A stretch of DNA of 64,000 bases from Caldisericaceae bacterium (GTDB lineage Bacteria; Caldisericota; Caldisericia; Caldisericales; Caldisericaceae). The notes beneath the pieces are model-generated. The model worked only from the letters and a program-made list of their open reading frames with translations. It was not told where the DNA came from and ran no database searches. Numbering within the stretch: position 1 is the first letter of the stretch; every line of letters begins with the position of its first letter. The translations under genes and the position numbers were made by a program. Of the stretch, positions 33,414 to 41,314 are shown one piece after another. Where the stretch lies: NCBI GenBank assembly GCA_027023025.1, contig JALVXB010000017.1, positions 56,077 to 120,076 on the forward strand, written 5' to 3'.

Positions 33414-34502
33414 ATGGAAAATAGAAGCAAATTAGTTGCTTTAAAAGAGCACTTAGATAAATTTTTGCCACTCTATGTGACTGTTGCAATAATCGCAGGT
33501 TTTATATTAGGGCTTCGTATGAATGTGAAGGCTCACAGCAGTCTTTTCAAAACACTTAATATGATAGTTGTAATAAGTATGATTTATCCTATGATGATAA
33601 ACTTGAGAGTCGAGGCATTAAAAGACACCTTTAAACTGTGGAAGGGTTTACTGATTGCATTACTCGTAGGACTTGTATTTGCACCGTTGCTCGTGTATGT
33701 ACTTGCATTAATATTTCGCATTAATCCGTCGCTTTCTTTAGGACTTGTTCTTGCAGTTGTGGTTCCATGTTCGTCTATGGCAATTGCTTATACGGGCTTG
33801 TCTGACGGGAATTTGGAGCTTGGCACGATCATAGTTGCAATCAGCTTTACACTTGCAATTGTTACAGTTCCGGGGTGGCTTAAACTGTTTGCAAGTGCGT
33901 ACCACCTGAATGTTTCTGCATGGCTTCTTATTAAAACTATTTTAATAGTCGTGTTTATTCCGTTCTTCTTTGGCTATCTTACGCGAATATACTTACTAAA
34001 GAGGGTTGGAAAGGAAGGATTCATCAAGATAAAACCATTGTTCCCTTCTATTTCTCTGCTTGGTATGTACACAATTGTATTTCTTATTTTTATGGAAAAA
34101 GCGAAACTCATTTATGCCAAGTTAAACATAGTACTTATTGCTTTAATTCCATTAGTATTATACTATGTAATTGGGCTGTTGTTCCTTACTTACTTTGATA
34201 AGTGGATTGGGCTTAAATACAAGGACCACATGGCTGTAGTGTTTACTTCGATTGGGAAAAACGAAGGCACTGCTATGGCGATTGCACTTTCTGCAGGTAT
34301 GGGGCTTATGGCTGTTCCTCCAGCGATTGTACCAATTTTGCAAATTTCATTTCTTATTGGCTATGTAAAAATTGCAAATAATATTAAAATGCTTTATGGA
34401 GAGATGCAATTGGTTGGAAAATTCGTTCCTGATTATTCTCACGAAAGTTTGGAGGATGCTCTGGAAGAAGTGGAAATTAAAGAAGAGAAAGAAAAATTTT
34501 AA
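33414..34502 (+). CDS. ACR3/bile-acid-symporter-family permease, probable arsenite efflux
   Basis: 362 residues from ATG 33414 (GGGAGG 8 nt upstream); the track start at 33363 is rejected. About ten membrane helices. IYPMMINLRVEALKD, LAVVVPCSSMAIAYTGLSDGN with the Cys that is essential in ACR3 arsenite exporters, and SIGKNEGTAMAIALSAGMGLMAVPPAIVPILQ all match the ACR3 group of the bile acid/arsenite/riboflavin transporter superfamily. It would export As(III) (or Sb(III)). The nearby DUF318 permeases, a family that includes the organoarsenical exporter ArsP, strengthen a metalloid theme. No ArsR or ArsC is seen. Confidence 0.82.
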   Translation: MENRSKLVALKEHLDKFLPLYVTVAIIAGFILGLRMNVKAHSSLFKTLNMIVVISMIYPMMINLRVEALKDTFKLWKGLLIALLVGLVFAPLLVYVLALIFRINPSLSLGLVLAVVVPCSSMAIAYTGLSDGNLELGTIIVAISFTLAIVTVPGWLKLFASAYHLNVSAWLLIKTILIVVFIPFFFGYLTRIYLLKRVGKEGFIKIKPLFPSISLLGMYTIVFLIFMEKAKLIYAKLNIVLIALIPLVLYYVIGLLFLTYFDKWIGLKYKDHMAVVFTSIGKNEGTAMAIALSAGMGLMAVPPAIVPILQISFLIGYVKIANNIKMLYGEMQLVGKFVPDYSHESLEDALEEVEIKEEKEKF

Positions 34503-34526
34503 CCGACATTATAAGGAGGCGACATT

Positions 34527-35003
34527 ATGAGAATTTGTTTTACATCAGATCAGGCAAATGGGCTTGATAGTGTGGTGAGTTATCACTTTGGGCATTGCCC
34601 GTACTTTATCCTCGTAGATGTTGAAGAAAATAGAGTGGTAAATGTTGAATCAATATCAAATCCTTTTGCTAACGAGCACAATGCAGGGGATTTACCTTCA
34701 TTTATGCATAGTAAGGGAGTAAATGTGATTATTACTGGCGGTATGGGTCCAAAAGCGCAGCAATACTTCGCGGATTACGGAATTACTCCCGTGATTGGCG
34801 CGTACGGTAAGATAAGAGATGTGCTTGAAGAGTATCTAAAGAGTAAAGTTGAAGTTACAAAATTTGTCGATAGACCTGTTTCTGAGCAAGAAAGCAAAGA
34901 AGATGAAGAAGTGGAGCGCTTAAAAAAAGAAGTAACTGCACTTAGGGAGCAGATCGCAGATTTAAAGTCTTTGCTTAAATCTCTGGAGGAAAAAATTGGA
35001 TAA
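34527..35003 (+). CDS. NifX/NifB-associated (MTH1175-type) metal-cofactor-binding domain protein with coiled coil
   Basis: 158 residues. Residues 1-~110 form the dinitrogenase iron-molybdenum cofactor-binding domain: ICFTSDQANGLDSVVSYHFGHCPYFILVDVEEN, then NVIITGGMGPKAQQYFADYGITPVIG. The remainder (~118-158) is a heptad-rich coiled coil (EVERLKKEVTALREQIADLKSLLKSLEEK), unusual for this short family. Members bind iron-sulfur-type cofactors; outside nitrogen fixation their role is unclear. It overlaps the first half-permease by 8 bp, so the pair are coupled, and the coiled coil may dock it to a partner. Confidence 0.87.
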   Translation: MRICFTSDQANGLDSVVSYHFGHCPYFILVDVEENRVVNVESISNPFANEHNAGDLPSFMHSKGVNVIITGGMGPKAQQYFADYGITPVIGAYGKIRDVLEEYLKSKVEVTKFVDRPVSEQESKEDEEVERLKKEVTALREQIADLKSLLKSLEEKIG

Positions 35004-35505
35004 GTCTTTGCTTTTGATGCTTGTAGCCTACGGAGTTCTAGTCGTTGCAAGTTATTTTTATGCTTTTAAAAAAGACGAGAACAAAGCAAAAAAGGGCATA
35101 TTAAAAGGGTGGAAACAATTTCTGAATCAGATACCTCTACTTGTGGCAATTTTTCTTTTAGTTGGTATATTTGATAAGTTTGTACCAAAGAGTATTGTAA
35201 TAAATTTAGTTGGAAAAGGTAAAGGATTTATGTCTGTTTTAAGGGCATCCATTCTTGGCTCCATCATTATGGGTCCTGCTTCTTCTGCATACCCATTTGG
35301 TGCTGTGCTACTTAATAAAGGAGCGACAATTGCTGCGACTGCAGTGTTCTTAGATGCTTGGGTAATGGTTGGTGTGGTTACTTTTCCATTTGAAGTTTCT
35401 GTATTTGGTAAGAAATTTGCAGTTATACGAAATGTACTTGCGTTTGTTGGTGCAATAGTAGTAGGAATTATTACTGGTCTTTTAATCGCGGGGAGTGCAT
35501 TCTAA
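34996..35505 (+). CDS. DUF318/ArsP-type permease, half-size, first
   Basis: 169 residues from TTG 34996, with GGAGGA 5 nt upstream. About four membrane helices. SILGSIIMGPASSAYPFGAVLLNKGATIAATAVFLDAWVMVG is the DUF318 permease core. Full-size members have two such repeats in one chain; here two adjacent half-size genes supply them, sharing one base (stop and start). It probably forms a heterodimer with the next protein. Family members such as ArsP export trivalent organoarsenicals, but the substrate here is inferred only from context. Confidence 0.83.
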   Translation: MDKSLLLMLVAYGVLVVASYFYAFKKDENKAKKGILKGWKQFLNQIPLLVAIFLLVGIFDKFVPKSIVINLVGKGKGFMSVLRASILGSIIMGPASSAYPFGAVLLNKGATIAATAVFLDAWVMVGVVTFPFEVSVFGKKFAVIRNVLAFVGAIVVGIITGLLIAGSAF

Positions 35506-36014
35506 TGAAAAAATACATTAAAAAACACTTATTTGAATTTCTCACTTTTATTTTTACTGGGATACTTTTTGTATTTTATCCTGATAAAACGCTTGCAGCG
35601 GTGAAAGAAGGTGCAATACTATTACTTAAGATGCTTCCTATGTTTCTTTGTGTAGTGTTTTTCTCCTCTTTTCTTGCATTGTTTTTATCTCCCAAAACTA
35701 TACAAAAGTATCTCGGTAAAGAAAGTGGGTTCTGGGGTATTGTTGTTGCTGCGATACTTGGAACTGTAATTGTGGGTCCGCTCTGGATTCTATTTCCTTT
35801 GTTTGAAACGCTTCTTAAAAAGGGTGCTCGCATATCGATTGTGGGGGCAATGGTAGGAGCATTTGCAATTAAAACCCCCTGGATTCCTTATGCAATTTCC
35901 TTTCTTGGGCTAAAGTTTATCCTTATTTCTGTAATACTTATACTTGGATATGCGGTTCTTGAAGGATTGCTTATGGAGAAGATCCTTTTAAAAGTAAATT
36001 ATCAGCCCAAGTAA
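35505..36014 (+). CDS. DUF318/ArsP-type permease, half-size, second
   Basis: 169 residues, about four to five membrane helices, start sharing the last base of the previous stop. GIVVAAILGTVIVGPLWILFPLFETLLKKGARISIVGAMVGAFAIKTPWIPYAISFLG parallels the core of the first half but with WILFPLFETL in place of SAYPFGAVLL, so the halves are not interchangeable. It is last in the cluster; the next gene has its own promoter. Confidence 0.83.
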   Translation: MKKYIKKHLFEFLTFIFTGILFVFYPDKTLAAVKEGAILLLKMLPMFLCVVFFSSFLALFLSPKTIQKYLGKESGFWGIVVAAILGTVIVGPLWILFPLFETLLKKGARISIVGAMVGAFAIKTPWIPYAISFLGLKFILISVILILGYAVLEGLLMEKILLKVNYQPK

Positions 36015-36042
36015 TTTCAAAATTTTGGTAATTTTGTATAAT
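36015..36042 (+). promoter_or_regulatory. Promoter giving a leaderless mRNA for the C45-like lipoprotein
   Basis: Perfect TATAAT at 36037-36042 with a weak -35 (TTTCAA, 36015-36020, 16-nt spacer). The ATG at 36049 is exactly where transcription should start, and no SD precedes it. Confidence 0.65.
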
Positions 36043-36048
36043 AATGGC

Positions 36049-37821
36049 ATGAAAAGAAATTACGCAATAAGGAAAACTTTAGTTATCTTATTAATTGCTT
36101 CGATACTCGTCATTCCTCTTTCTGGGTGCAATTCTCATCTCCAGAAGAAATACTTCAAAGTAAAAGTCTCCAACGGAGTGAAAAGTTTTGATGGTGGATC
36201 GCTAAAGTATGAGTATGGCATACCTATTTTAATATTGAAAGGTACACACTATGAAGCAGGTCTTGAATACGGCGTTTTGATGAGGGATAGATTGCAAGAA
36301 GTGTACGACCAATTGGGTGAAATAGAAAAATCAATTTTGAGAAAATTTCCCGTTTATATGAAGTTTTTTGTTAAGGTTCTCGTATTCGTAAAACTATTTT
36401 TGATAAAATCCCGACTCTCTAAAAATTACATTGACGAGCTAAAAGGAGTTTCTGATGGTTCTGGGATACCTTTTAACCAACTTCTTATTGCCTCCTTTAT
36501 ACCGGAACTTTTTACATTTTCCTGTACTTCATTTGTAAAAAACATAAATGGGTCTTTAATCCACGGAAGAAACCTTGATTATTATTTCCCTTTGATTGGA
36601 GAGAATCCTATTATCGTAAGATATCTTCTAAACGGGGAAATTCCTTACACAACAGTGGGTTGTGTTGGTTATTTAGGTGCATTTACCGGAATGAATGATA
36701 AAGGTATTACTATAACAGTGAACGCTGCGCCTACTGTAAACTCTAATGATGGAGGCGGAAAGCCTATTACATTTGAAGTGAGAGATTTGCTTGCTCACTC
36801 AGAAACTCTTACTGATGTTTCTTTTAATTTAAAGGATTATCATTCCATTAAAGGATGGATGCTTACGATAGGTAGCAACCTGGAGAAGAAGGCAGTTGTT
36901 TATAATATTGCGGAGACACATCTAAAACCTACATTTATGAATGGAAGCGAAATTTTTGTAACGAATACTTTTATAGATAAAGAATTTGCCCATAAGTATA
37001 TGAGTCTACACGAAGCGGGAAGTGAAAGCAGCGTGAGTAGGTATGTAATGGCAGAGAATCTAATAAAAAAAGTGGATTCTATTCAAACTGCTATAGACTT
37101 CCTAAGTAACGCAGACTTTTTTGGTTATAAGAATATTATTGGCGCAGGTGATGTTACCTTAAATAACGAGGGCACGCTACAGTCTGTTATTATGGATCCT
37201 TCTAATCTTAACATTTATTTTTCTTCAAGCGGCATGTATGCAGGTTTCTTTGACTTTTATAAATTTGATGTAAAAAGAAGCGAAATTTCTCTATACAAAG
37301 AAAAAAATACGCTAACGAGTTTGGACTCTTTCAAGCAGTTCTCCAAATGGTTTAAAAAAGCTGAGTTGTTGTATCTGGAAGGCAATTTTAAAGGTGCCTA
37401 TAAATTTGCCAGAGGCCAAAAAATTTCGTATTTAATACAACTTGAAGGTATGTTTGATATAATGAGACGATTGAAAATACTTAGTAAAGAAGGGGTATCA
37501 TTGCTTAATAGTGCTGACAGGCTAATAGACGAATATCCTGATTATGCACTTTTATACCTTATAAAGGCAAAAATATTTTTTGCGCAAAAAGACTTTAAAA
37601 ACGCCGCTTTCTATGGTGAGAAAGCATTGGAAGCAAGAATCATATTCCCATATATGAAAGCAGATGCTCTATCTGTTGTGGCTGAATCGTATTACAAACT
37701 CCACAAAGCTGATCTTGCAAGACGGTACGCAAAAAAGAGTAAAAGTATTATTGAGCAGTATGCTATAGGAACTCATGAGAAGAAAATTCTATCTGAGTTA
37801 AATAGAATTTTATCACATTAA
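36049..37821 (+). CDS. Lipoprotein Ntn-hydrolase, C45/acid-ceramidase-like, with C-terminal helical repeats
   Basis: 590 residues from ATG 36049. A lipobox (VIPLSGCNS) puts it on the outer face of the membrane. After a helical prodomain, FSCTSFVKNINGSLIHGRNLDY (Cys near residue 159) matches the self-cleaving N-terminal nucleophile site of the C45/acid ceramidase/NAAA superfamily, which hydrolyses amide bonds of N-acyl compounds; GYLGAFTGMNDKGITITVNA follows as expected. The last ~150 residues form helical, TPR-like repeats (YALLYLIKAKIFFAQKDFKNAAFYGEKALE). Cleavage would expose Cys as the new N-terminus. The substrate, perhaps an N-acyl lipid or peptide, is unknown. Confidence 0.85.
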   Translation: MKRNYAIRKTLVILLIASILVIPLSGCNSHLQKKYFKVKVSNGVKSFDGGSLKYEYGIPILILKGTHYEAGLEYGVLMRDRLQEVYDQLGEIEKSILRKFPVYMKFFVKVLVFVKLFLIKSRLSKNYIDELKGVSDGSGIPFNQLLIASFIPELFTFSCTSFVKNINGSLIHGRNLDYYFPLIGENPIIVRYLLNGEIPYTTVGCVGYLGAFTGMNDKGITITVNAAPTVNSNDGGGKPITFEVRDLLAHSETLTDVSFNLKDYHSIKGWMLTIGSNLEKKAVVYNIAETHLKPTFMNGSEIFVTNTFIDKEFAHKYMSLHEAGSESSVSRYVMAENLIKKVDSIQTAIDFLSNADFFGYKNIIGAGDVTLNNEGTLQSVIMDPSNLNIYFSSSGMYAGFFDFYKFDVKRSEISLYKEKNTLTSLDSFKQFSKWFKKAELLYLEGNFKGAYKFARGQKISYLIQLEGMFDIMRRLKILSKEGVSLLNSADRLIDEYPDYALLYLIKAKIFFAQKDFKNAAFYGEKALEARIIFPYMKADALSVVAESYYKLHKADLARRYAKKSKSIIEQYAIGTHEKKILSELNRILSH

Positions 37822-38005
37822 TAGATATAGAGATATTGCAAAGTGTTCTAAAGAAGTTTTAAATAGTTTAATATAGTTTAATTATATTGCATTTTAAAGT
37901 TAATCTTTTTGGCATCAACCATAGATAAAAATATTTTAGATAACTCATAACTAAAAAGTGAGTGAGTTGCTTACCCTATGAATATGTATCTCTCCTGCTG
38001 AAGGC

Positions 38006-38224
38006 TTACTTGTTTCGTTCCGATTTTACTTTTTCTCTGAAGTATTTATCTTCTTCCTCAAGCTCTTTAAGCCAATCTTTTACTTTCCACTCTAATGCCG
38101 TTTCCGTAACACTTGCTAAAATTACACGCGGCAAATTTTTATTTTGTTTATACCAGCTGAGGAATTCTCTAATTTCTTCGTTTGTAAACCCACTTAAAAG
38201 TATTGCTTTTGGTACTTTTTCCAT
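38006..38224 (-). CDS. DUF3783 domain protein
   Basis: 72 residues: PKAILLSGFTNEEIREFLSWYKQNKNLPRVILASVTETALEWKVKDWLKELEEE is the DUF3783 signature, a small cytosolic domain of unknown function seen in anaerobes. The SD GTGAGGTG lies 5 nt before the ATG. It follows the aldehyde oxidoreductase on the same strand but is separated from it by a strong terminator, so it may be read from occasional read-through or a weak promoter not identified here. Confidence 0.85.
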   Translation of the reverse strand: MEKVPKAILLSGFTNEEIREFLSWYKQNKNLPRVILASVTETALEWKVKDWLKELEEEDKYFREKVKSERNK

Positions 38225-38242
38225 TTACACACCTCACTAAAA

Positions 38243-38278
38243 ATAATGTGGCAGGTATTTTTCTGCCTGCCACATTAT
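38243..38278 (-). terminator. Terminator of the aldehyde:ferredoxin oxidoreductase gene
   Basis: 13-bp perfect stem ATAATGTGGCAGG / CCTGCCACATTAT with a 10-nt loop, followed on the minus strand by TTTTTAG. Confidence 0.9.
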
Positions 38279-38303
38279 AAGACAAAGGAATACAAATCAA
38301 AAA

Positions 38304-40115
38304 TTATTCTTCAAGGCCTAATTCTTTTAGTTTTTCTTTGGTAGGTACTCCATTTTCGTCCCAGCCTCTGAGTTTGTAGTACTCTGGTAACATTACATCA
38401 AGATGTACAATTTGTCCTTTTGATGCACCGTCGGGCATAGGTTCTTTGAGGAATCTTGGCGGTAGAGTGTCGTCTGCTTTGGTAAGTCCTGCTTTTAGGT
38501 TCCATAGTCTTTCTAAATTCCAGATTCTTTCACCTGCTTTTAATGCTTCTTCTGTAGAATATTCAATTCCAGTAACTGCCGAAAGAAGTTGTGCATAATC
38601 GTCTGCGTCTAATGCAAATGAGCTGAACAGGCATAATCCTTCAGAATCTATTACTGCGGTAAGATCCTGGAATGTTTTTACCCATTGAGGTTTTCCTTCT
38701 GTAGTGAATGGGTCGATTTTTTGGGGCGTACCAAGAATTTCTGGAGAGATCATATAACCTCTTACATGACAGCCGCCGCGGTTTGAAGTTGCGTACTCAA
38801 GAGCGTGTCCCTGTGCGCCTCTTGGATCGTATGCTGGAATATCTTGCTTCTTTACGCTCATCGAAAGCTCAGGGTGTCCGTGTGCTTTCGCAAATTCATA
38901 AGAACCCTCAGCTAATTTATCACCTATACCTTTTCTATATGCGATTGCTTCTGGATAGTAAAGAATTGTCTCTGTATTGCCGAATTTTAATTCAGGAGCA
39001 CCGTTTAATTCTTCTTTTTTTAAGTAGCCTCTTTCGTAAAGCTCCATTGCACAAGCGATTGTGGCACCTGTGGAGATTGTATCAAGACCTAACTTATTGC
39101 AGGCATTGTTTGCTTTAATTACTGCGACGAGATCGTCTATTCCACAATCTGCGCTGAATGCCCAGCTTGTTTCGTACTCTGGTCCTTCTCCTTCTTCACC
39201 GTCTGGTAGTTTTGTTACACGGCCGCATCCTATTGGACATCCAAAGCAGGGTTTATTTCTTACGAGATATGTTTCTCTGAGTTTTTCTCCTGATACATTA
39301 TCTACACCTTCAAATACACCTGTTTGAAAGTTTCTCGTTGGATATAAGCCGTGTTCATCGATAATGTGGTTCAGAACCATTGTGCCGTAGAGTGGCAAGC
39401 CCTGAGAGGTAACACCATTTGCTTTGATTTTGTCCATTGTTAATTTTAGAATTTCTTTAAACTTTTCAGGGTTTGCAATTTCGGGCCTTTTATGCCCCCG
39501 TGTTGCAATTGCTTTTAACTTCTTGGATCCCATTACTGCCCCAACACCTGTTCTTCCGGCTGCTCTTGCTTTTTCATTTATAATTGCTGAAAATTTAACG
39601 AGGTTTTCTCCTGCCGGACCTATGCATGCTACTTTTATTTGATTATCTCCACCGAGTTCTTCTATAATTTTGTCCGTCGTTTCGTATGTATCTTTTCCCC
39701 ATAAGTGTGAAGCATCCTTTATTTCTACCTTGTCCTCTGTAACCCATAGATACACTGGTTTTTCTGATTTTCCCTCAATGATCAGAATGTCGTAACCTGC
39801 TTTTTTGAGTTCCGGCCCCCAAAAACCTCCAGAATTTGATCCTGCAATTACTCCATTTAATGGACTTTTTGTTACGACATCGTACCTTCCGCTTGTGGGT
39901 GATGGAGTAAGAGTTAATGGTCCTGTAGCAAAAATAAGTTTGTTTTTCTCTCCCAATGGATCTGCATCTGGTGAAACTTCGTCGTAAAGAATTTTTGCTG
40001 CATATCCTCTTGCACCAATAAACTTCTTTGCGATTTCTTCGTTGATCGGTTCTTCGCCAATCTCTCCTGTGGAAAGATTTACTCTGAGAATCTTTCCCAT
40101 GTAGCCTCCTAACAT
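38304..40115 (-). CDS. aor: Aldehyde:ferredoxin oxidoreductase (tungsten type)
   Basis: 603 residues from ATG 40115; AAGGAGG lies 5 nt upstream, so the track's GTG 40121 is rejected. It opens with GGYMGKILRVNLSTGEI, the AOR start, and has RTGVGAVMGSKKLKAIATRG, the [4Fe-4S] ligands CFGCPIGCGR (C-x2-C-x3-C) near residue 288 with the distant Cys in SEGLCLFSS near 495, and DPRGAQGHALEYATSNRGGCHVRG, binding the tungstopterin cofactor. It interconverts aldehydes and carboxylic acids using ferredoxin. Peptide or sugar fermentation and the Ptb-Buk pathway in this window would produce or use such compounds. It has its own promoter and a long structured leader. Confidence 0.95.
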   Translation of the reverse strand: MLGGYMGKILRVNLSTGEIGEEPINEEIAKKFIGARGYAAKILYDEVSPDADPLGEKNKLIFATGPLTLTPSPTSGRYDVVTKSPLNGVIAGSNSGGFWGPELKKAGYDILIIEGKSEKPVYLWVTEDKVEIKDASHLWGKDTYETTDKIIEELGGDNQIKVACIGPAGENLVKFSAIINEKARAAGRTGVGAVMGSKKLKAIATRGHKRPEIANPEKFKEILKLTMDKIKANGVTSQGLPLYGTMVLNHIIDEHGLYPTRNFQTGVFEGVDNVSGEKLRETYLVRNKPCFGCPIGCGRVTKLPDGEEGEGPEYETSWAFSADCGIDDLVAVIKANNACNKLGLDTISTGATIACAMELYERGYLKKEELNGAPELKFGNTETILYYPEAIAYRKGIGDKLAEGSYEFAKAHGHPELSMSVKKQDIPAYDPRGAQGHALEYATSNRGGCHVRGYMISPEILGTPQKIDPFTTEGKPQWVKTFQDLTAVIDSEGLCLFSSFALDADDYAQLLSAVTGIEYSTEEALKAGERIWNLERLWNLKAGLTKADDTLPPRFLKEPMPDGASKGQIVHLDVMLPEYYKLRGWDENGVPTKEKLKELGLEE

Positions 40116-40154
40116 ATCCACCTCCTTGCTTTAAAGTATGCCCCCAAATAAAAA

Positions 40155-40256
40155 TAGAGGCCGATTTGGCCCCTTTGCAAAGATGGCAGGCTTGCCAGTT
40201 ACCCAGCAAACCCTATCGTCTGCACTTCCCGGAGGGATAGATACAGATCGGAACCT
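40155..40256 (-). promoter_or_regulatory. Structured leader, candidate Moco/Tuco riboswitch
   Basis: The ~140-nt leader of aor is far richer in G+C than the surroundings and folds well on the minus strand: TTTGC pairs with GCAAA enclosing TGGCA-AGCC-TGCCA, next comes GGGGCC-AAATC-GGCCTC, and 5' of these lies CCCTCCGGGAAGTGCAGAC. The CTCCGGGAA block and a molybdo/tungstoenzyme downstream fit the Moco RNA motif, some versions of which are proposed to sense tungsten cofactor. That family match is from memory; that a structured RNA is present is well supported. Confidence 0.55.
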
Positions 40257-40262
40257 TAATTA

Positions 40263-40290
40263 ATTCTAATACTAAATATAGTGTTGTCAA
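40263..40290 (-). promoter_or_regulatory. Promoter of aor
   Basis: Minus strand TTGACA (40290-40285), 16-nt spacer, TAGAAT (40268-40263). Start ~40256, at the edge of the structured leader. Confidence 0.8.
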
Positions 40291-40301
40291 GTTAGTATTT
40301 A

Positions 40302-40329
40302 TTGAAAAAAAATTTAAGTGTAATATAAT
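40302..40329 (+). promoter_or_regulatory. Promoter of the second MoxR operon
   Basis: TTGAAA, 16-nt spacer, perfect TATAAT; leader ~30 nt with GGAAGGAG. Confidence 0.78.
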
Positions 40330-40367
40330 ACACGAGTGTCAAATCCTTATGGAAGGAGATAATGCTT

Positions 40368-41312
40368 ATGCTAAAAGAACTTAAAAAGAATCTTGGAAAA
40401 GTCATAATAGGGCGTTCTGAAGTAATTGATAAAGTTATAGTTGCAACCTTAACGGGTGGTCATGTACTTTTGGAGGATGTTCCTGGAACCGGCAAAACTA
40501 CACTTGCGCGTGCTCTTGCGCTCTCGTTTTCTGCACAATTTAAGCGAATACAGTTTACACCGGACTTATTACCAACTGACATTACTGGTATTACGATATA
40601 CGATTTAAAAACAAAGGAATTTAAGGTTCGCTTTGGTCCGGTTTTTTCTAATTTCGTCCTTGCTGATGAAATTAATAGAGGAACCCCTAAAACTCAATCT
40701 GCTTTGCTTGAGGCAATGTCAGAAGGGAAGGTTACGATTGAGGGGCAAAGTTACGAACTGAGTAGACCTTTTATGGTTATAGCAACTGAAAATCCTATTG
40801 AGTTTGAAGGAACTTTTCCATTGCCGGAAGCGCAACTTGATAGATTTATAATGAAATTTTCTATGGGGTATCCAAGCAGAGAAAAAGAAAAGGAAATTTT
40901 AATTAAAAAGAAGGAAAAGTTGCCTATTGACGAACTTAGACCTGTTAGTGATGTGGGTGAATTATTGAAAGTTCAGGATGAAGTGAAAAAAGTTTTTGTC
41001 CATCCCGAGGTTGCAGGGTACATTGTTGATGTGATCCGGGCAACGAGAAACCATAGGGACCTTTATCTTGGTGCAAGTCCCAGAGCGTCTTTATTCTTAA
41101 TGAGAACTTCTCAAGCCTGGGCATATTACCAGGGAAGAAATTTTGTTTTACCTGACGATGTCAAACGAAGTGTAGGTGATGTATTAAATCATAGAGTCGT
41201 CCTTCGTGCTGATGCAAAGCTTAGAGGAATTAAGATTTCTGATGTAATGGATGATGTAGTAAAAAGCGTAGAAGTCCCCGTATTGGAAAACTATTCTAAA
41301 GAAGGTGCATAA
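40368..41312 (+). CDS. MoxR-family AAA+ ATPase (copy 2)
   Basis: 314 residues from ATG 40368, 9 nt after GGAAGGAG; ATG 40362 is only 3 nt from it and is less likely. Walker A DVPGTGKTTLARAL at ~38, Walker B VLADEINRGTPKTQSALLEAMSEG at ~98, MVIATENPIEFEGTFPLPEAQLDRF at ~130, and the C-terminal lid with ASPRASLFLMRTSQAWAYYQGR. It is a paralogue of copy 1 at 1.9-2.8 kb (same ITGITI and FVLPDDVK segments). It precedes a DUF58 gene by 2 bp, the standard partner. Confidence 0.93.
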   Translation: MLKELKKNLGKVIIGRSEVIDKVIVATLTGGHVLLEDVPGTGKTTLARALALSFSAQFKRIQFTPDLLPTDITGITIYDLKTKEFKVRFGPVFSNFVLADEINRGTPKTQSALLEAMSEGKVTIEGQSYELSRPFMVIATENPIEFEGTFPLPEAQLDRFIMKFSMGYPSREKEKEILIKKKEKLPIDELRPVSDVGELLKVQDEVKKVFVHPEVAGYIVDVIRATRNHRDLYLGASPRASLFLMRTSQAWAYYQGRNFVLPDDVKRSVGDVLNHRVVLRADAKLRGIKISDVMDDVVKSVEVPVLENYSKEGA

Positions 41313-41314
41313 AT

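Noticed and set aside
39775-40209. 144-aa minus-strand ORF reading through the aor leader
   Set aside because: Different frame from aor, full of Arg/Ser; the leader is better explained as structured RNA.
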